Position numbers and translations under genes: made by a program. Below, piece after piece: positions 42,303-51,618 of a stretch of 64,000 nt of DNA. The notes under the pieces are model-generated. The model was not told where the DNA came from and did not search any database. It saw nothing but the letters and a program-made list of their open reading frames with translations. The DNA lies in assembly GCA_947501265.1 (NCBI GenBank), contig CANMVY010000005.1:62001-126000 (forward strand), given 5' to 3'. Numbering within the stretch: the first letter of the stretch is position 1; each line of letters opens with the position of its first letter. This stretch comes from Bacteroidota bacterium. Lineage in GTDB: Bacteria > Bacteroidota > Bacteroidia > UBA7662 > CANHCV01.

Positions 42303-44495
42303 ATGGAAAAAAACTCGCCCGAACTTTTAAGAAAAACACTGAAAGAGTTTTTCGGTTTCGACAGCTTTAAAGGGTTGCAGGAGCCGGTAATTCAGAATAT
42401 TTACAGTGGGAATGATACCTTCGTTATTATGCCAACGGGGGCCGGGAAAAGTTTGTGTTATCAACTTCCTGCGCTTTGTTTGCCCGGCACCGCCATCGTT
42501 ATTTCACCTCTTATCGCCTTGATGAAAAATCAAGTCGATGCTGTTCGAGCTTTCTCAGGAGAAGAAGGCATTGCCACGTTCATCAATTCTTCCCTCAACA
42601 AATCCGAACTTCGCGAAGCCCGTGAAATGGTTCGCTCTGGAAAAACCAAACTCCTTTACGTTGCTCCTGAATCGCTTGGAAAAGAAGAAAACATCGATTT
42701 CTTGAAAGAAGTCGAGATTTCTTTCATCGCTGTAGATGAAGCCCACTGCATTTCGGAGTGGGGCCACGATTTCAGACCGGAATACCGAAAAATTCGTCAA
42801 ATGGTTTCGGTGTTTGGCGATAAGCCCGTTATTGCTCTAACCGCAACCGCCACCGAAAAAGTCCAACAAGACATCCAAAAAAACCTTCACATCCAAGATG
42901 CAAAGGTGTTCAAATCCTCCTTCAACCGAGGAAATCTTTACTACGAAGTTCGCCCAAAAGTGAATGCCGAGAAATCCATCATTCGCTACATCAAAGAGAA
43001 CGAAGGAAAATCAGGCATCATTTACTGTTTAAGTCGAAAAAAAGCAGAAGAAATAGCCACCTTGCTCCAAGCAAATGGTATCAATGCTTTGCCGTATCAC
43101 GCCGGTTTCGATAGCCATACCCGAGCCGAAAATCAAGATAAATTTTTGATGGAAGGAGTCGATGTCATCGTTGCAACCATTGCTTTTGGAATGGGCATCG
43201 ATAAACCGGATGTTCGTTACGTGATTCACTACGACATGCCGAAATCGATGGAAGGGTTTTACCAAGAAACCGGGCGAGCCGGGCGAGATGGTTTGGAAGG
43301 CCGATGCATCGCTTATTTCGATTACAAAGACATCGAAAAGCTTCGCAAATTCATGAAAGACAAGCCCGTGGCCGAGCGGGAAATTGGTAGTTTATTGTTG
43401 CATGAAATGATTTCTTTTGCGGAAAGCGGCGTTTGCCGACGTAAGCAAATCCTAAAATATTTCGGCGAAGAGTTCGAAGAGAAGCAATGCAACCAAGGCT
43501 GCGATTCGTGCAAAACGCCTCAACCCCGAGTTTCTGTGAAACAGGAAATGATCGATCTCCTCCAACTGATCGGTCATTTGAAAGGGAAATTCGGTCATAA
43601 ACACGTATTAGATTACATAACTGGAATTCGTTCCGATGAAATCATTCTTTATCGCCACGATCAAAAAGCAGATTTCGGTTTTGGAAAATTTCGAACCCGC
43701 GCTTTTTGGAGCTCGCTTCTGAAATACGGTTTGCTGTACGGTTTCATCGAGAAAGAGATCGAGAATTACGGTCTCCTTCATACCTCAGATTTTGGAAACT
43801 CGTATTTGGAAACCCCCGTAACCTTAGAGGTTCCCGAAGATTACGATTTCACCAAAGAACGAGCCGAAGACAATACTTCCACCCGAGCTGAAGCTGCTGA
43901 TCCGCAACTGTTGGCCGGATTAAAAGACATCCGGAAGCGGATCGGAAAAGATAAAAATCTTCCGCCTTACGTGATTTTCCAAGATATTTCCTTGGAAGAA
44001 ATGGCGACCTATTATCCCATCTCCCTGGAAGATCTCACCCATCTTACCGGCGTTGGAAAAGGGAAAGCAGAAAAATACGGTCAGCCGTTCATTGCGTACA
44101 TCGAAAAATACGTGGAAGAAAACGACATCATCCGTCCAAATGATTTCGATCAGTTGGTGGTGAAAAGCATCGGAAATAAATCAGAAACAAAGATCTTTAT
44201 CATCAATTGCATCGATAAACGAATTGGCCTCGACGATATCGCCCGTTCAAAAAATTTATCGTACAACGAGGTTTTGAATGAAGTTGAATCCATCGTGAAA
44301 TCAGGCACCAAAATTAACATCAATTATTTTGTTGATGGCATTTTAGACCCCGAATACCAAGATGAATTGATCGAATTTTTCCGTCATAGCGAAATTGATG
44401 ACCTCGAACCCATCATTCAGGAATACGGCGATGTTTACACGATTGAAGAATTACAATTGATGAAAATTAAGTTCATCAACGAGATGGCAAATTAA
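42303..44495 (+). CDS. recQ: ATP-dependent DNA helicase RecQ
   Basis: A 3'-5' DNA helicase of repair and recombination. It has 730 residues: Walker A MPTGAGKSLCYQLPA, motif II VDEAHCISEWGHDFRP, motif VI QETGRAGRDGLEG, zinc-binding Cys cluster (CRRKQILKYFG then CNQGCDSC), RQC winged helix and HRDC domain (LPPYVIFQDISLEEM). An extra C-terminal HTH-like part of about 110 residues follows, as usual in Bacteroidota. Divergent from kdsD; mrp starts 5 bases after it. Confidence 0.96.
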   Translation: MEKNSPELLRKTLKEFFGFDSFKGLQEPVIQNIYSGNDTFVIMPTGAGKSLCYQLPALCLPGTAIVISPLIALMKNQVDAVRAFSGEEGIATFINSSLNKSELREAREMVRSGKTKLLYVAPESLGKEENIDFLKEVEISFIAVDEAHCISEWGHDFRPEYRKIRQMVSVFGDKPVIALTATATEKVQQDIQKNLHIQDAKVFKSSFNRGNLYYEVRPKVNAEKSIIRYIKENEGKSGIIYCLSRKKAEEIATLLQANGINALPYHAGFDSHTRAENQDKFLMEGVDVIVATIAFGMGIDKPDVRYVIHYDMPKSMEGFYQETGRAGRDGLEGRCIAYFDYKDIEKLRKFMKDKPVAEREIGSLLLHEMISFAESGVCRRKQILKYFGEEFEEKQCNQGCDSCKTPQPRVSVKQEMIDLLQLIGHLKGKFGHKHVLDYITGIRSDEIILYRHDQKADFGFGKFRTRAFWSSLLKYGLLYGFIEKEIENYGLLHTSDFGNSYLETPVTLEVPEDYDFTKERAEDNTSTRAEAADPQLLAGLKDIRKRIGKDKNLPPYVIFQDISLEEMATYYPISLEDLTHLTGVGKGKAEKYGQPFIAYIEKYVEENDIIRPNDFDQLVVKSIGNKSETKIFIINCIDKRIGLDDIARSKNLSYNEVLNEVESIVKSGTKININYFVDGILDPEYQDELIEFFRHSEIDDLEPIIQEYGDVYTIEELQLMKIKFINEMAN

Positions 44496-44500
44496 AATTT

Positions 44501-45559
44501 ATGACTCCAGAGTCCGTACTACAAGCACTTTCCCGGGTTCAAGAACCCGATTTAAAAAAAGATTTAGTAACCCTTCATATGATCCACGATTTGGTGGTAG
44601 AAGAGGGGAAAATATCCTTTACGCTGATGCTCACCACACCGGCTTGTCCGCTCAAAGAGCAGATGAAGCAGGATTGCATCCGTGAAATTCATGCCGATTT
44701 TGATTCGAATGTTCAAGTCGAGATCAAATTCGATGCGAAACAAATCCAACGCATCGATCCCGCTTCTCTATTGCCCGAAGTGAAGCAAGTCATCTTTGTT
44801 TCCAGTGGAAAAGGTGGCGTTGGAAAAAGTACCATTGCCTCCAATTTGGCGCTCGCTCTTCAACGCCTCGGTGCCGAGGTAGGCTTGCTCGATGCCGATA
44901 TCTATGGTCCATCGCAGCCGATTCTATTCGATGCCGAAGGAGTTCGTCCCAGTGTAACCCAGCGCGAAGACGGGAAGAATATCATGATTCCCGCCAAAGT
45001 GGAAGGACTTGCCCTCATGTCCATCGGTTTCCTCATCGATCCCGCTCAAGCGGTGGTGTGGCGTGGGCCCATGGCTAGCTCAGCCCTTCGTCAGTTCATT
45101 GCAGATACCCGGTGGGGTGCTTTGGATTATTTGGTGGTAGATCTGCCACCGGGAACGGGCGACATTCATCTAACCATGGCGCAAATGGCTCCTCAGGCCA
45201 TGGCCGTGGTGGTTACCACCCCACAGTCGGTCGCCGTTTCCGATGCCCGAAAAGGAGCCGTGATGTTCAACATGGAAGGAACGAAAATTCCCATGCTGGG
45301 CATCATTGAAAACATGAGTTGGTTCGAGCCTTTGGAACACCCCGGGTCTCAATACAAAATTTTTGGAGAAGGTGGAGGAGCAACGTTAGCGAAGGAGTTC
45401 GAAACCGAATTGTTGGCTCAGGTGCCTTTGGTTTTGGGTTTGAACGATCCCGGAAGAGGCGGTTTGGTTCGCACCGAAACCCATCCGTTGTATTCGATTT
45501 TTCAGGAATTGGCCGGACAATTGGTTCGGAAGATGAGTATTCGTCAGGAAAGTAAGTAA
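44501..45559 (+). CDS. mrp: Mrp/NBP35-family iron-sulfur carrier ATPase
   Basis: A 352-residue P-loop ATPase thought to carry and deliver Fe-S clusters. N-terminal MIP18/DUF59 domain (about 1-85), then SSGKGGVGKSTIASNLA, the deviant Walker A motif, followed by LDADIYGPSQP and LVVDLPPGTGDIHLT. The C-terminal CxxC found in many Mrp proteins is missing: the corresponding loop reads ENMSWFEPLEHPGSQY. This lack is common in Bacteroidota forms. It follows recQ closely and faces the next gene tail-to-tail with 4 bases between stops. Confidence 0.94.
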   Translation: MTPESVLQALSRVQEPDLKKDLVTLHMIHDLVVEEGKISFTLMLTTPACPLKEQMKQDCIREIHADFDSNVQVEIKFDAKQIQRIDPASLLPEVKQVIFVSSGKGGVGKSTIASNLALALQRLGAEVGLLDADIYGPSQPILFDAEGVRPSVTQREDGKNIMIPAKVEGLALMSIGFLIDPAQAVVWRGPMASSALRQFIADTRWGALDYLVVDLPPGTGDIHLTMAQMAPQAMAVVVTTPQSVAVSDARKGAVMFNMEGTKIPMLGIIENMSWFEPLEHPGSQYKIFGEGGGATLAKEFETELLAQVPLVLGLNDPGRGGLVRTETHPLYSIFQELAGQLVRKMSIRQESK

Positions 45560-45563
45560 CGCC

Positions 45564-46046
45564 TTATTTTCTTGAACGAATCGGAATCCAAATTTCTTCT
45601 TCCCCTTGGGGATCATTCAGTTGATATCCCGGCGGCATAAAGCAAAAATGGATGCGATCATCCAATTCGTAATGGCTTTGAGGCAACCATTGCCCGAAAA
45701 ATGCGCCCATGGTTTGCGGAAACGTTTCTGCTGTTCCTCGGTGAACGAAAACCGCAAACAATCCCCCTTCAATCGTCAACGTATCCCAACCTTCAAGGGT
45801 AGGTAATCCCGTTTCCAATGGAATCGCCGGAGCGTATTCGAAGTGATTCATGGGGCTGAATGCCTCGAAATAGTGATTGGGGTATTTTTGAAGAGAATAC
45901 GATCCATCGATTTGCAAATAACCCTGCTGCTTGGCTGCGATTCGCAAGGCTTTCCACCATTCCATCGGATTTTGGGTGGCCAAACTTGTGGGGAAAAATT
46001 TCCCGATTAAGGAAAAGGATGCTCTTTCTTTGACGAGTACTTCCAT
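45564..46046 (-). CDS. GyrI-like effector-binding domain protein
   Basis: A 160-residue stand-alone domain of the GyrI/AraC-effector-binding (SOUL-like) fold: AVFVHRGTAETFPQTMGAFF then a C-terminal EEEIWIPI strand, the usual family ending. It has no DNA-binding part. ATG at 46046 overlaps the alanine dehydrogenase stop by one base (TGATG arrangement), so it is cotranscribed. Such domains bind small hydrophobic or cationic molecules, or inhibit gyrase; which applies here is unknown. Confidence 0.82.
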   Translation of the reverse strand: MEVLVKERASFSLIGKFFPTSLATQNPMEWWKALRIAAKQQGYLQIDGSYSLQKYPNHYFEAFSPMNHFEYAPAIPLETGLPTLEGWDTLTIEGGLFAVFVHRGTAETFPQTMGAFFGQWLPQSHYELDDRIHFCFMPPGYQLNDPQGEEEIWIPIRSRK

Positions 46047-47248
46047 CAAGAAAATCGCCCTCGGGCCATGATTTCAAGATTCACGTACGGTTCATCAAAT
46101 TTTTGCGAGAGGTAACGGTTGGTAATGGCACCTCCAAAAGCGTAAGCTCCGTGGCGCATTCCCGAATCGGTCCACAAGTAATTCTCCAATCCGCCGGCTT
46201 CTTCGGCTTCCGAAAGCAACGTTCCTAACAAATTGGAAAGCGCAATGGAAGCTGTGCGGGCGTACCTCGAAGGAATGTTCGGAACGCAATAATGGATCAC
46301 ATCGTAAACCCGAAACGTCGGTTCATCGTGGGTGGTTACTCGTGAAGTTTCGAAACAACCTCCTTGGTCGATGGAAACGTCAACGATCACCGAGCCCGGC
46401 TTCATTTGCATCACCATTTCTTCGGTAACAATCATAGGACTACGGCCGTCGTTGCTGTGAATGGCACCAATCACCACGTCGCATTGTTTCAATTCTTGAG
46501 TGAGGGTAGCCGGGTCGAGGACCGAGGTAAGCACACGATTCCCGATTTTATTTTGCAACCGTCGCATTTTCGTTAACGAACGGTCGAAGATGGTGACTTG
46601 AGCTCCGAGGCCAAGGGCGGCTTGGGTGGCGTATTCGGCAACGGTTCCGGCGCCGAGGATGACAATTTTACTTGGAAGTAGTCCGGTAATGCCGCCAATC
46701 AGTTTTCCGCGGCCGAGAACGGTGGTGCTCAAGCACTCGGCGGCAATGAGTACCACGGATATTCCGGCAATTTCGCCCATGCTACGAACGAAAGGAAGGT
46801 TGTTTTCTGAATCTTTCAGGTATTCGTAAGCGATGGCCGTGATGCGTTTTTGGACAAGCACGTCCAAGTATTCTTTTTGCAAGGTTGGAAGATGAATGGC
46901 CGACAGCAATACCGAATTGGGCTTGAGCAGAGGCCATTCTTCTTTTGGAGCGGGGCCTACCCGAACAATGATGGGTGCTTGGTACACTTCTTCTACGCTG
47001 TACACGAGTTCAGCACCGGCTTCGGTGTATTCGTGGTCTTCGAACGAAGCATTGAAGCCGGCGCCGGTTTCCACTTTTACCTGAACTCCAATGGCGGCCA
47101 AACGGCTCACCGCATGCGGTGTTAATCCAACCCTTTTTTCTTGAAATCCACGTTCTTTGGGAACACCAATCCACATGCCTTGGTTGGCCGATTTCACACC
47201 GGCCAGCTGTGCCTGTTCAATGGGATTGTGCTGGGAGGCTGTGTTCAT
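46046..47248 (-). CDS. ald: Alanine dehydrogenase
   Basis: NAD-dependent conversion of L-alanine to pyruvate and ammonia. It has 400 residues, about 30 longer than classical Ald because of an N-terminal extension. Motifs: GVPKERGFQEKRVGLTPHAV (substrate site), AIAYEYLKD, a Rossmann site IVILGAGTVAEYATQAALGL, and VDVSIDQGGCFETSRVTTHD. The protein falls in the Ald/PNT family; a transhydrogenase alpha subunit is less likely because the C-terminus lacks membrane helices. It overlaps tsaE by 4 bases. Confidence 0.92.
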   Translation of the reverse strand: MNTASQHNPIEQAQLAGVKSANQGMWIGVPKERGFQEKRVGLTPHAVSRLAAIGVQVKVETGAGFNASFEDHEYTEAGAELVYSVEEVYQAPIIVRVGPAPKEEWPLLKPNSVLLSAIHLPTLQKEYLDVLVQKRITAIAYEYLKDSENNLPFVRSMGEIAGISVVLIAAECLSTTVLGRGKLIGGITGLLPSKIVILGAGTVAEYATQAALGLGAQVTIFDRSLTKMRRLQNKIGNRVLTSVLDPATLTQELKQCDVVIGAIHSNDGRSPMIVTEEMVMQMKPGSVIVDVSIDQGGCFETSRVTTHDEPTFRVYDVIHYCVPNIPSRYARTASIALSNLLGTLLSEAEEAGGLENYLWTDSGMRHGAYAFGGAITNRYLSQKFDEPYVNLEIMARGRFS

Positions 47249-47682
47249 TTTTTTAAGGTTATGGTTCTGGCATCATCGCCATGGTATTGGATTTCAATGC
47301 TTGGGGAATGGGTTGGCAAAAGATCTTCGATCAATTCCGGCCATTCAATAAGGCAACGATTTCCTTTGTAAAGATAATCTTCTACACCAATTTCCAAAGC
47401 TTCTTCTACATTTTCAAGGCGGTAGAAATCAAAATGATAGATGGTTCCGGTTTTACCCGAATATTCATTCACCAAGCTGTAGGTAGGGCTGGTTGGTTCA
47501 TCTTCCACACCCCAGGCTTTGCACAGCGCTTTGATGAGCGTGGTTTTTCCCGCACCCATGGGTCCGTAAAATTTCCAAATTTTGGGTTGTTCGCCAATTT
47601 CTTCCATCAGCCATTCAGCTGCCTGGTTCATTTCATTCAACGAAAAGGTTTTTACCGAGGTAGATTGTTCCAATAAATCCAT
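47245..47682 (-). CDS. tsaE: tRNA threonylcarbamoyladenosine synthesis ATPase TsaE
   Basis: ATPase that works with TsaB and TsaD to make t6A37 on ANN-decoding tRNAs. It has 145 residues: Walker A GPMGAGKTTLIKAL, the family segment SPTYSLVNEY, and YHFDFYRLENVEEALEIG with LIEWPELIEDLLP. ATG at 47682, 9 bases after the porX stop. TcdA, acting later in the same modification, is at 21549. Confidence 0.96.
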   Translation of the reverse strand: MDLLEQSTSVKTFSLNEMNQAAEWLMEEIGEQPKIWKFYGPMGAGKTTLIKALCKAWGVEDEPTSPTYSLVNEYSGKTGTIYHFDFYRLENVEEALEIGVEDYLYKGNRCLIEWPELIEDLLPTHSPSIEIQYHGDDARTITLKK

Positions 47683-47691
47683 GAAAAGTCG

Positions 47692-49239
47692 TTATCTCGG
47701 CGTAAAAATACCAAAAGGAACGATCATTTCTTCCAAACTAATTCCTCCATGTTGAAAAGAATCTCGGTACATGGAAACGTAATGGTGGTAATTGTTGGGA
47801 TAAACGAAGTATTTGTCTTCGTTCGCAAAAACATACGAGGCACTAATGGTGGATTTTGGAAGTCCAATTTTTTCGGGATGATCTTCCCAGTACAAGTCTT
47901 TATCGTCGAAACTAAGGCTTCGGCCTTCTTTGAATCGGAGGTTGGACGTTGTGGTTTTATCGCCGATTATCCTCGATGGTTGGTGGCAACGAATGCTTCC
48001 GTGGTCGGTGGTAATGGCCATCGTGGCATTCGGCATGCTGGCGACCAATTTCATCATTTCGAAGAGCGGGGAATGTTCAAACCAACTTTTGGTGAGGGAA
48101 CGATACCCCGCTTCATCGGGAGCCAATTGCTTCAATACGTTCATTTCACTGCGAACGTGCGAGAGTAAATCAACGAAATTGTAAACGATCACCACCAAAT
48201 CTTCCTTTTTCCATTGATGGAATTGGTCGATCAATTGCTGACCCGATTGGGGATTGGTCACTTTATGGTAGCTCCATTTTTTGGTGTACCCCAATCGTTG
48301 AAGTTGCAATTTCAGCAGTTCCTCTTCGTGTTGATTTTTCGATCCTTCGTCACCTTCTTCCACCCAAAGTTGGGGGTGTTTTTGAGTAATTTCGAGGGGT
48401 GTCATTCCCGAGAAAAAGGCATTTCGAGCGAATTCCGTGGCCGTTGGAAGCATGGCGTAATAGCAAATGCTGCTTTCCGGACGGAAGTATTCGGCGATGG
48501 TACTTTCCAAGGTTTTGTATTGGTCCAGCCTCAAATTATCAATCATGAATAAAAAGAGCGGGCCATCTTCGGCAAATGGCATCACCAACTTCTGAAATGC
48601 TTGATGGGAAAGAATAGGTTGGTCTTTTCCCTGCATCCAATTTCGGTATTGCCGCTTGATCATTTTTCCAAATTGAGCATTGGCCTCCACTTTTTGAGCC
48701 TCGAATACTTCCCGAAGCGAAGCGTCGTCAACCCCCTCGAGGCGCATCTCCCATTGAACCAACTTTTGAAATACCTCAATCCATCCGTTGTGATCCATGT
48801 CGTCGTTGATCTCCATCCCCAATTGGCGAAATTCCTGCAGGTAAGATTGGGTGGTTTTTTCGTTGTAAATGCGCTTGTTATCGATGATTTTTTTGATGGA
48901 TAACAGAATTTGATGCGGATTCACCGGTTTAATCAGGTAATCGCTAATCTGTTGTCCGATGGCTTCTTCCATGATGTGTTCCTCTTCACTTTTGGTAATC
49001 ATCACTACTGGAAGATTGGGATTATCGGCCTTGATGGCCTGAAGGGCGGCCAATCCGCTGATGCCCGGCATATTTTCATCGAGGAACACCAGGTCGAAGT
49101 GATTTTCGCGGCAAATTTGGATGGCATCCCGGCCGGAAGAGGTGGTTTGAACGATGTATCCTTTGGATTTAAGGAAGAGGATGTGAGGTTTTAACAAATC
49201 AATTTCGTCGTCGGCCCAAAGAATGGCAATGTTCTCCAT
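47692..49239 (-). CDS. porX: PorX, T9SS response regulator with PglZ domain
   Basis: A 515-residue two-component protein. The receiver domain (1-120) has WADDE near the N-terminus and phospho-acceptor Asp54 in VFLDENMPG, with Lys in YLIKPVNP. A three-helix linker follows, then a PglZ alkaline-phosphatase-like domain (about 205-515) with MIDNLRLDQ, AMLPTATEFARNAFF and ITTDHGSI. PorX controls T9SS genes with the kinase PorY and sigma factor SigP. ATG at 49239 is fixed by the receiver start. The T9SS cargo at 8669 is a likely client pathway. It is divergent from the HD protein and shares its operon with tsaE and ald. Confidence 0.96.
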   Translation of the reverse strand: MENIAILWADDEIDLLKPHILFLKSKGYIVQTTSSGRDAIQICRENHFDLVFLDENMPGISGLAALQAIKADNPNLPVVMITKSEEEHIMEEAIGQQISDYLIKPVNPHQILLSIKKIIDNKRIYNEKTTQSYLQEFRQLGMEINDDMDHNGWIEVFQKLVQWEMRLEGVDDASLREVFEAQKVEANAQFGKMIKRQYRNWMQGKDQPILSHQAFQKLVMPFAEDGPLFLFMIDNLRLDQYKTLESTIAEYFRPESSICYYAMLPTATEFARNAFFSGMTPLEITQKHPQLWVEEGDEGSKNQHEEELLKLQLQRLGYTKKWSYHKVTNPQSGQQLIDQFHQWKKEDLVVIVYNFVDLLSHVRSEMNVLKQLAPDEAGYRSLTKSWFEHSPLFEMMKLVASMPNATMAITTDHGSIRCHQPSRIIGDKTTTSNLRFKEGRSLSFDDKDLYWEDHPEKIGLPKSTISASYVFANEDKYFVYPNNYHHYVSMYRDSFQHGGISLEEMIVPFGIFTPR

Positions 49240-49280
49240 AAATTGCAATAAATTTACACTTTGAAAAAAAGTAAGGTGCT

Positions 49281-49288
49281 CAAAGATA
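49281..49288 (-). promoter_or_regulatory. Possible -7 box of porX
   Basis: Minus-strand TATCTTTG matches TAnnTTTG, 41 bases before the porX ATG. It falls inside or just before the divergent HD gene, and no -33 TTG fits, so support is limited. Confidence 0.35.
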
Positions 49289-49293
49289 CACGA

Positions 49294-50523
49294 TTGATCA
49301 ACAAGCGAAAGGTAATAAACGATCCCGTTTACGGATTTATTTCCTTGCGCCATGAAATTATTTTTGATTTGATGGAACACCCCTGGTTTCAGCGGTTACG
49401 TCGAATCAAACAATTGGGATTATCTCACTTCGTGTACCCCGGCGCCATGCACACCCGTTTCTCCCACGCCTTGGGCGCCATGCATCTCATGGGCATGGCC
49501 ATCGATTCGCTTCGATCCAAAGGCGTTGAAATTTCGTTGGAGGAAGACGAAGCCTTGTGCATCGCCATTTTGCTGCACGATATCGGCCATGGTCCGTTTT
49601 CCCACGCTTTAGAAAATGCGCTCATCAAAAAGGTTCACCACGAACGCGTGGGATTGGCCATCATGAATAAGCTGAATCGGCATTTCCAAGGTCGTTTGGA
49701 TTTGGCGATCCAAATTTTCCTGAATCAATATTCGCGCAAATTCATGCACCAATTGGTGAGCTCGCAGCTGGACATTGATCGAATGGATTACCTCACCCGA
49801 GATAGTTTTTTTACCGGTGTGAACGAGGGAATCATCGGCTACGATCGGTTGCTGAAAATGATGAGTGTGAAGGACGATCAATTGGTTTGGGAAGAGAAGG
49901 GCATTCACAGCATCGAAAAATTTATTCTGAGTCGATCCATCATGTACTGGCAGGTCTACATGCACAAAACGGTGCTTTCTGCCGAGTTTTTGATCATCGA
50001 TTTGTTGAAGCGGGCCCAGGAGTTGGTCGATGCCGGACACGATTTGCCCGCTTCTCCCATGTTGAAGTGGTTCATGGAGCATCAACCCGACGATGATACC
50101 TTGGAAAACGACCCGGAAGTGCTGAATAAATTTCTCATGCTCGACGATTCCGATGTTTTGGTTTCTTGCAAAATGTGGATTTCTCATTCCGATCCTACGC
50201 TTCGTTGCTTGGCGAATAAACTCTTGGATCGAGATCTTCACCAGGTTATTTTGTCGAATCAACCCATTTCTCCATTAAACCTGGAGAAATGGAAGAAGTC
50301 GGTGGAAGAGATGAATGCCGAGGTAATCACTTCTTACTTGTTTGCTACTGGAATGGTAGAAAATGATGTTTACAATCCGGCCAAAGGAGCCATCAAAATT
50401 CTTCAAAAAGACGGCCGAATCGTAGATTTTGCAGAGGTTTCGACCCACATGCGTCATTTGTTGGAAGAAAAAAATGTGGTGAAACACTATGTTTATCTGC
50501 CCAAAGGATGCGCTTCTTCCTAA
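49294..50523 (+). CDS. HD-domain phosphohydrolase (SAMHD1/dGTPase-like)
   Basis: A protein of about 409 residues. Metal-binding HD motifs are visible: RFSHALGAMHL, then LLHDIGHGPFSHALE, and a later SQLDIDRMDYLTRD, matching the SAMHD1/YdhJ-type dNTP triphosphohydrolase group. FNDPVYGF-like opening (INDPVYGFISL) is typical. No ATG precedes the conserved part; TTG at 49294, GTG at 49276 and TTG at 49261 are possible, of which 49294 gives the best fit to relatives. It heads the lpxD-lpxC-lpxA operon, as in many Bacteroidota. Confidence 0.88.
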   Translation: MINKRKVINDPVYGFISLRHEIIFDLMEHPWFQRLRRIKQLGLSHFVYPGAMHTRFSHALGAMHLMGMAIDSLRSKGVEISLEEDEALCIAILLHDIGHGPFSHALENALIKKVHHERVGLAIMNKLNRHFQGRLDLAIQIFLNQYSRKFMHQLVSSQLDIDRMDYLTRDSFFTGVNEGIIGYDRLLKMMSVKDDQLVWEEKGIHSIEKFILSRSIMYWQVYMHKTVLSAEFLIIDLLKRAQELVDAGHDLPASPMLKWFMEHQPDDDTLENDPEVLNKFLMLDDSDVLVSCKMWISHSDPTLRCLANKLLDRDLHQVILSNQPISPLNLEKWKKSVEEMNAEVITSYLFATGMVENDVYNPAKGAIKILQKDGRIVDFAEVSTHMRHLLEEKNVVKHYVYLPKGCASS

Positions 50524-50535
50524 ATTTACTTTGCC

Positions 50536-51588
50536 ATGAAAAGAGAAATGACCATTGAAAATGTAGCGCAGCTAATGAACGGAAGAGTGGTGGGCAACGC
50601 TGCTCGAAACGTTTCCGCTCCTGAAAAATTGGAGATTGCGCAAAAAGATCACGTGGCATTTTTTGCCAATGAAAAATATTTGCCTTTTGTTGAAACCTCG
50701 AATGCGGGTGCGATTGTGGTAAGCGATGGGTTTCCCGTTGAAAATTATCCCCATCAAACGTTTGTGGTGGTGGATTCTGCCTATGCTCGTTTTTCTCAAC
50801 TGCTTGAGTTTTTTCAGGGAGAAGAAAATCGGAAATCGGGGATTCATCCTACGGCCAGCGTTCATCCAACTGCCCAGGTGCATCTCAATGCATGGATAGA
50901 TGCCTTTGTAACGATTGATGCAAATGCCCAAATAGGAGAGGGGGCACAATTGGGTCCTCACGTTTGGATCGGCGCAGGAAGTCAGGTAGGAGAAAAAACC
51001 GTGTTGCATTCCGGCGTAAAAGTGTACTCCCAATGCAAGCTTGGAAACGAGGTCATCGTTCATGCCAATACCGTTATTGGATCCGATGGCTTTGGCTTTG
51101 CTCCTCAAGCCGATGGAACCTACAAGAAAGTTCCTCAAACAGGAAATGTGGTGATTGGAAATCGGGTGGAGATTGGCGCGAATTGCGTGATTGACCGCGC
51201 CATGATGGGCAGCACCGAATTGAGGGATGGAGTAAAGTTAGACAACCTGGTTCAGGTAGCTCATAACGTGGTGATTGGAGAAAATACCGTTATTGCTGCT
51301 CAAACCGGAATTTCGGGAAGCGCTGTTTTGGGAAAAAACTTGGTTGTAGGCGGGCAAGTTGGATTTGCTGGACATATTCAAGTGGCCGATCGAACCACGG
51401 TTGGAGCCCAAAGTGGGGTAAATCGAACCATTATAGAGCCGGGCAAAAAATGGAACGGAACGCCAATATTGGAATACATGGATTCGATGCGTGCACTATC
51501 TTTCCTAAGAAAACTGCCCGAAATCGTGAAAAGAATTGAAAAATTAGAATTGCTTTCGGGAAAAAACCCAAAAGACGAAAAATCGTAA
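50536..51588 (+). CDS. lpxD: UDP-3-O-(3-hydroxyacyl)glucosamine N-acyltransferase
   Basis: Third acylation-stage enzyme of lipid A synthesis, adding the N-linked hydroxyacyl chain. It has 350 residues: an N-terminal uridine-binding domain (about 1-100) and a left-handed beta-helix of hexapeptide repeats (about 105-310). The catalytic His is in VQVAHNVVIGENT. C-terminal helices follow. Gap to the HD gene is 12 bases and to lpxC 30 bases. Confidence 0.95.
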   Translation: MKREMTIENVAQLMNGRVVGNAARNVSAPEKLEIAQKDHVAFFANEKYLPFVETSNAGAIVVSDGFPVENYPHQTFVVVDSAYARFSQLLEFFQGEENRKSGIHPTASVHPTAQVHLNAWIDAFVTIDANAQIGEGAQLGPHVWIGAGSQVGEKTVLHSGVKVYSQCKLGNEVIVHANTVIGSDGFGFAPQADGTYKKVPQTGNVVIGNRVEIGANCVIDRAMMGSTELRDGVKLDNLVQVAHNVVIGENTVIAAQTGISGSAVLGKNLVVGGQVGFAGHIQVADRTTVGAQSGVNRTIIEPGKKWNGTPILEYMDSMRALSFLRKLPEIVKRIEKLELLSGKNPKDEKS

Positions 51589-51618
51589 CATCTTTGCATA
51601 AATCTTGATCACCTAAAC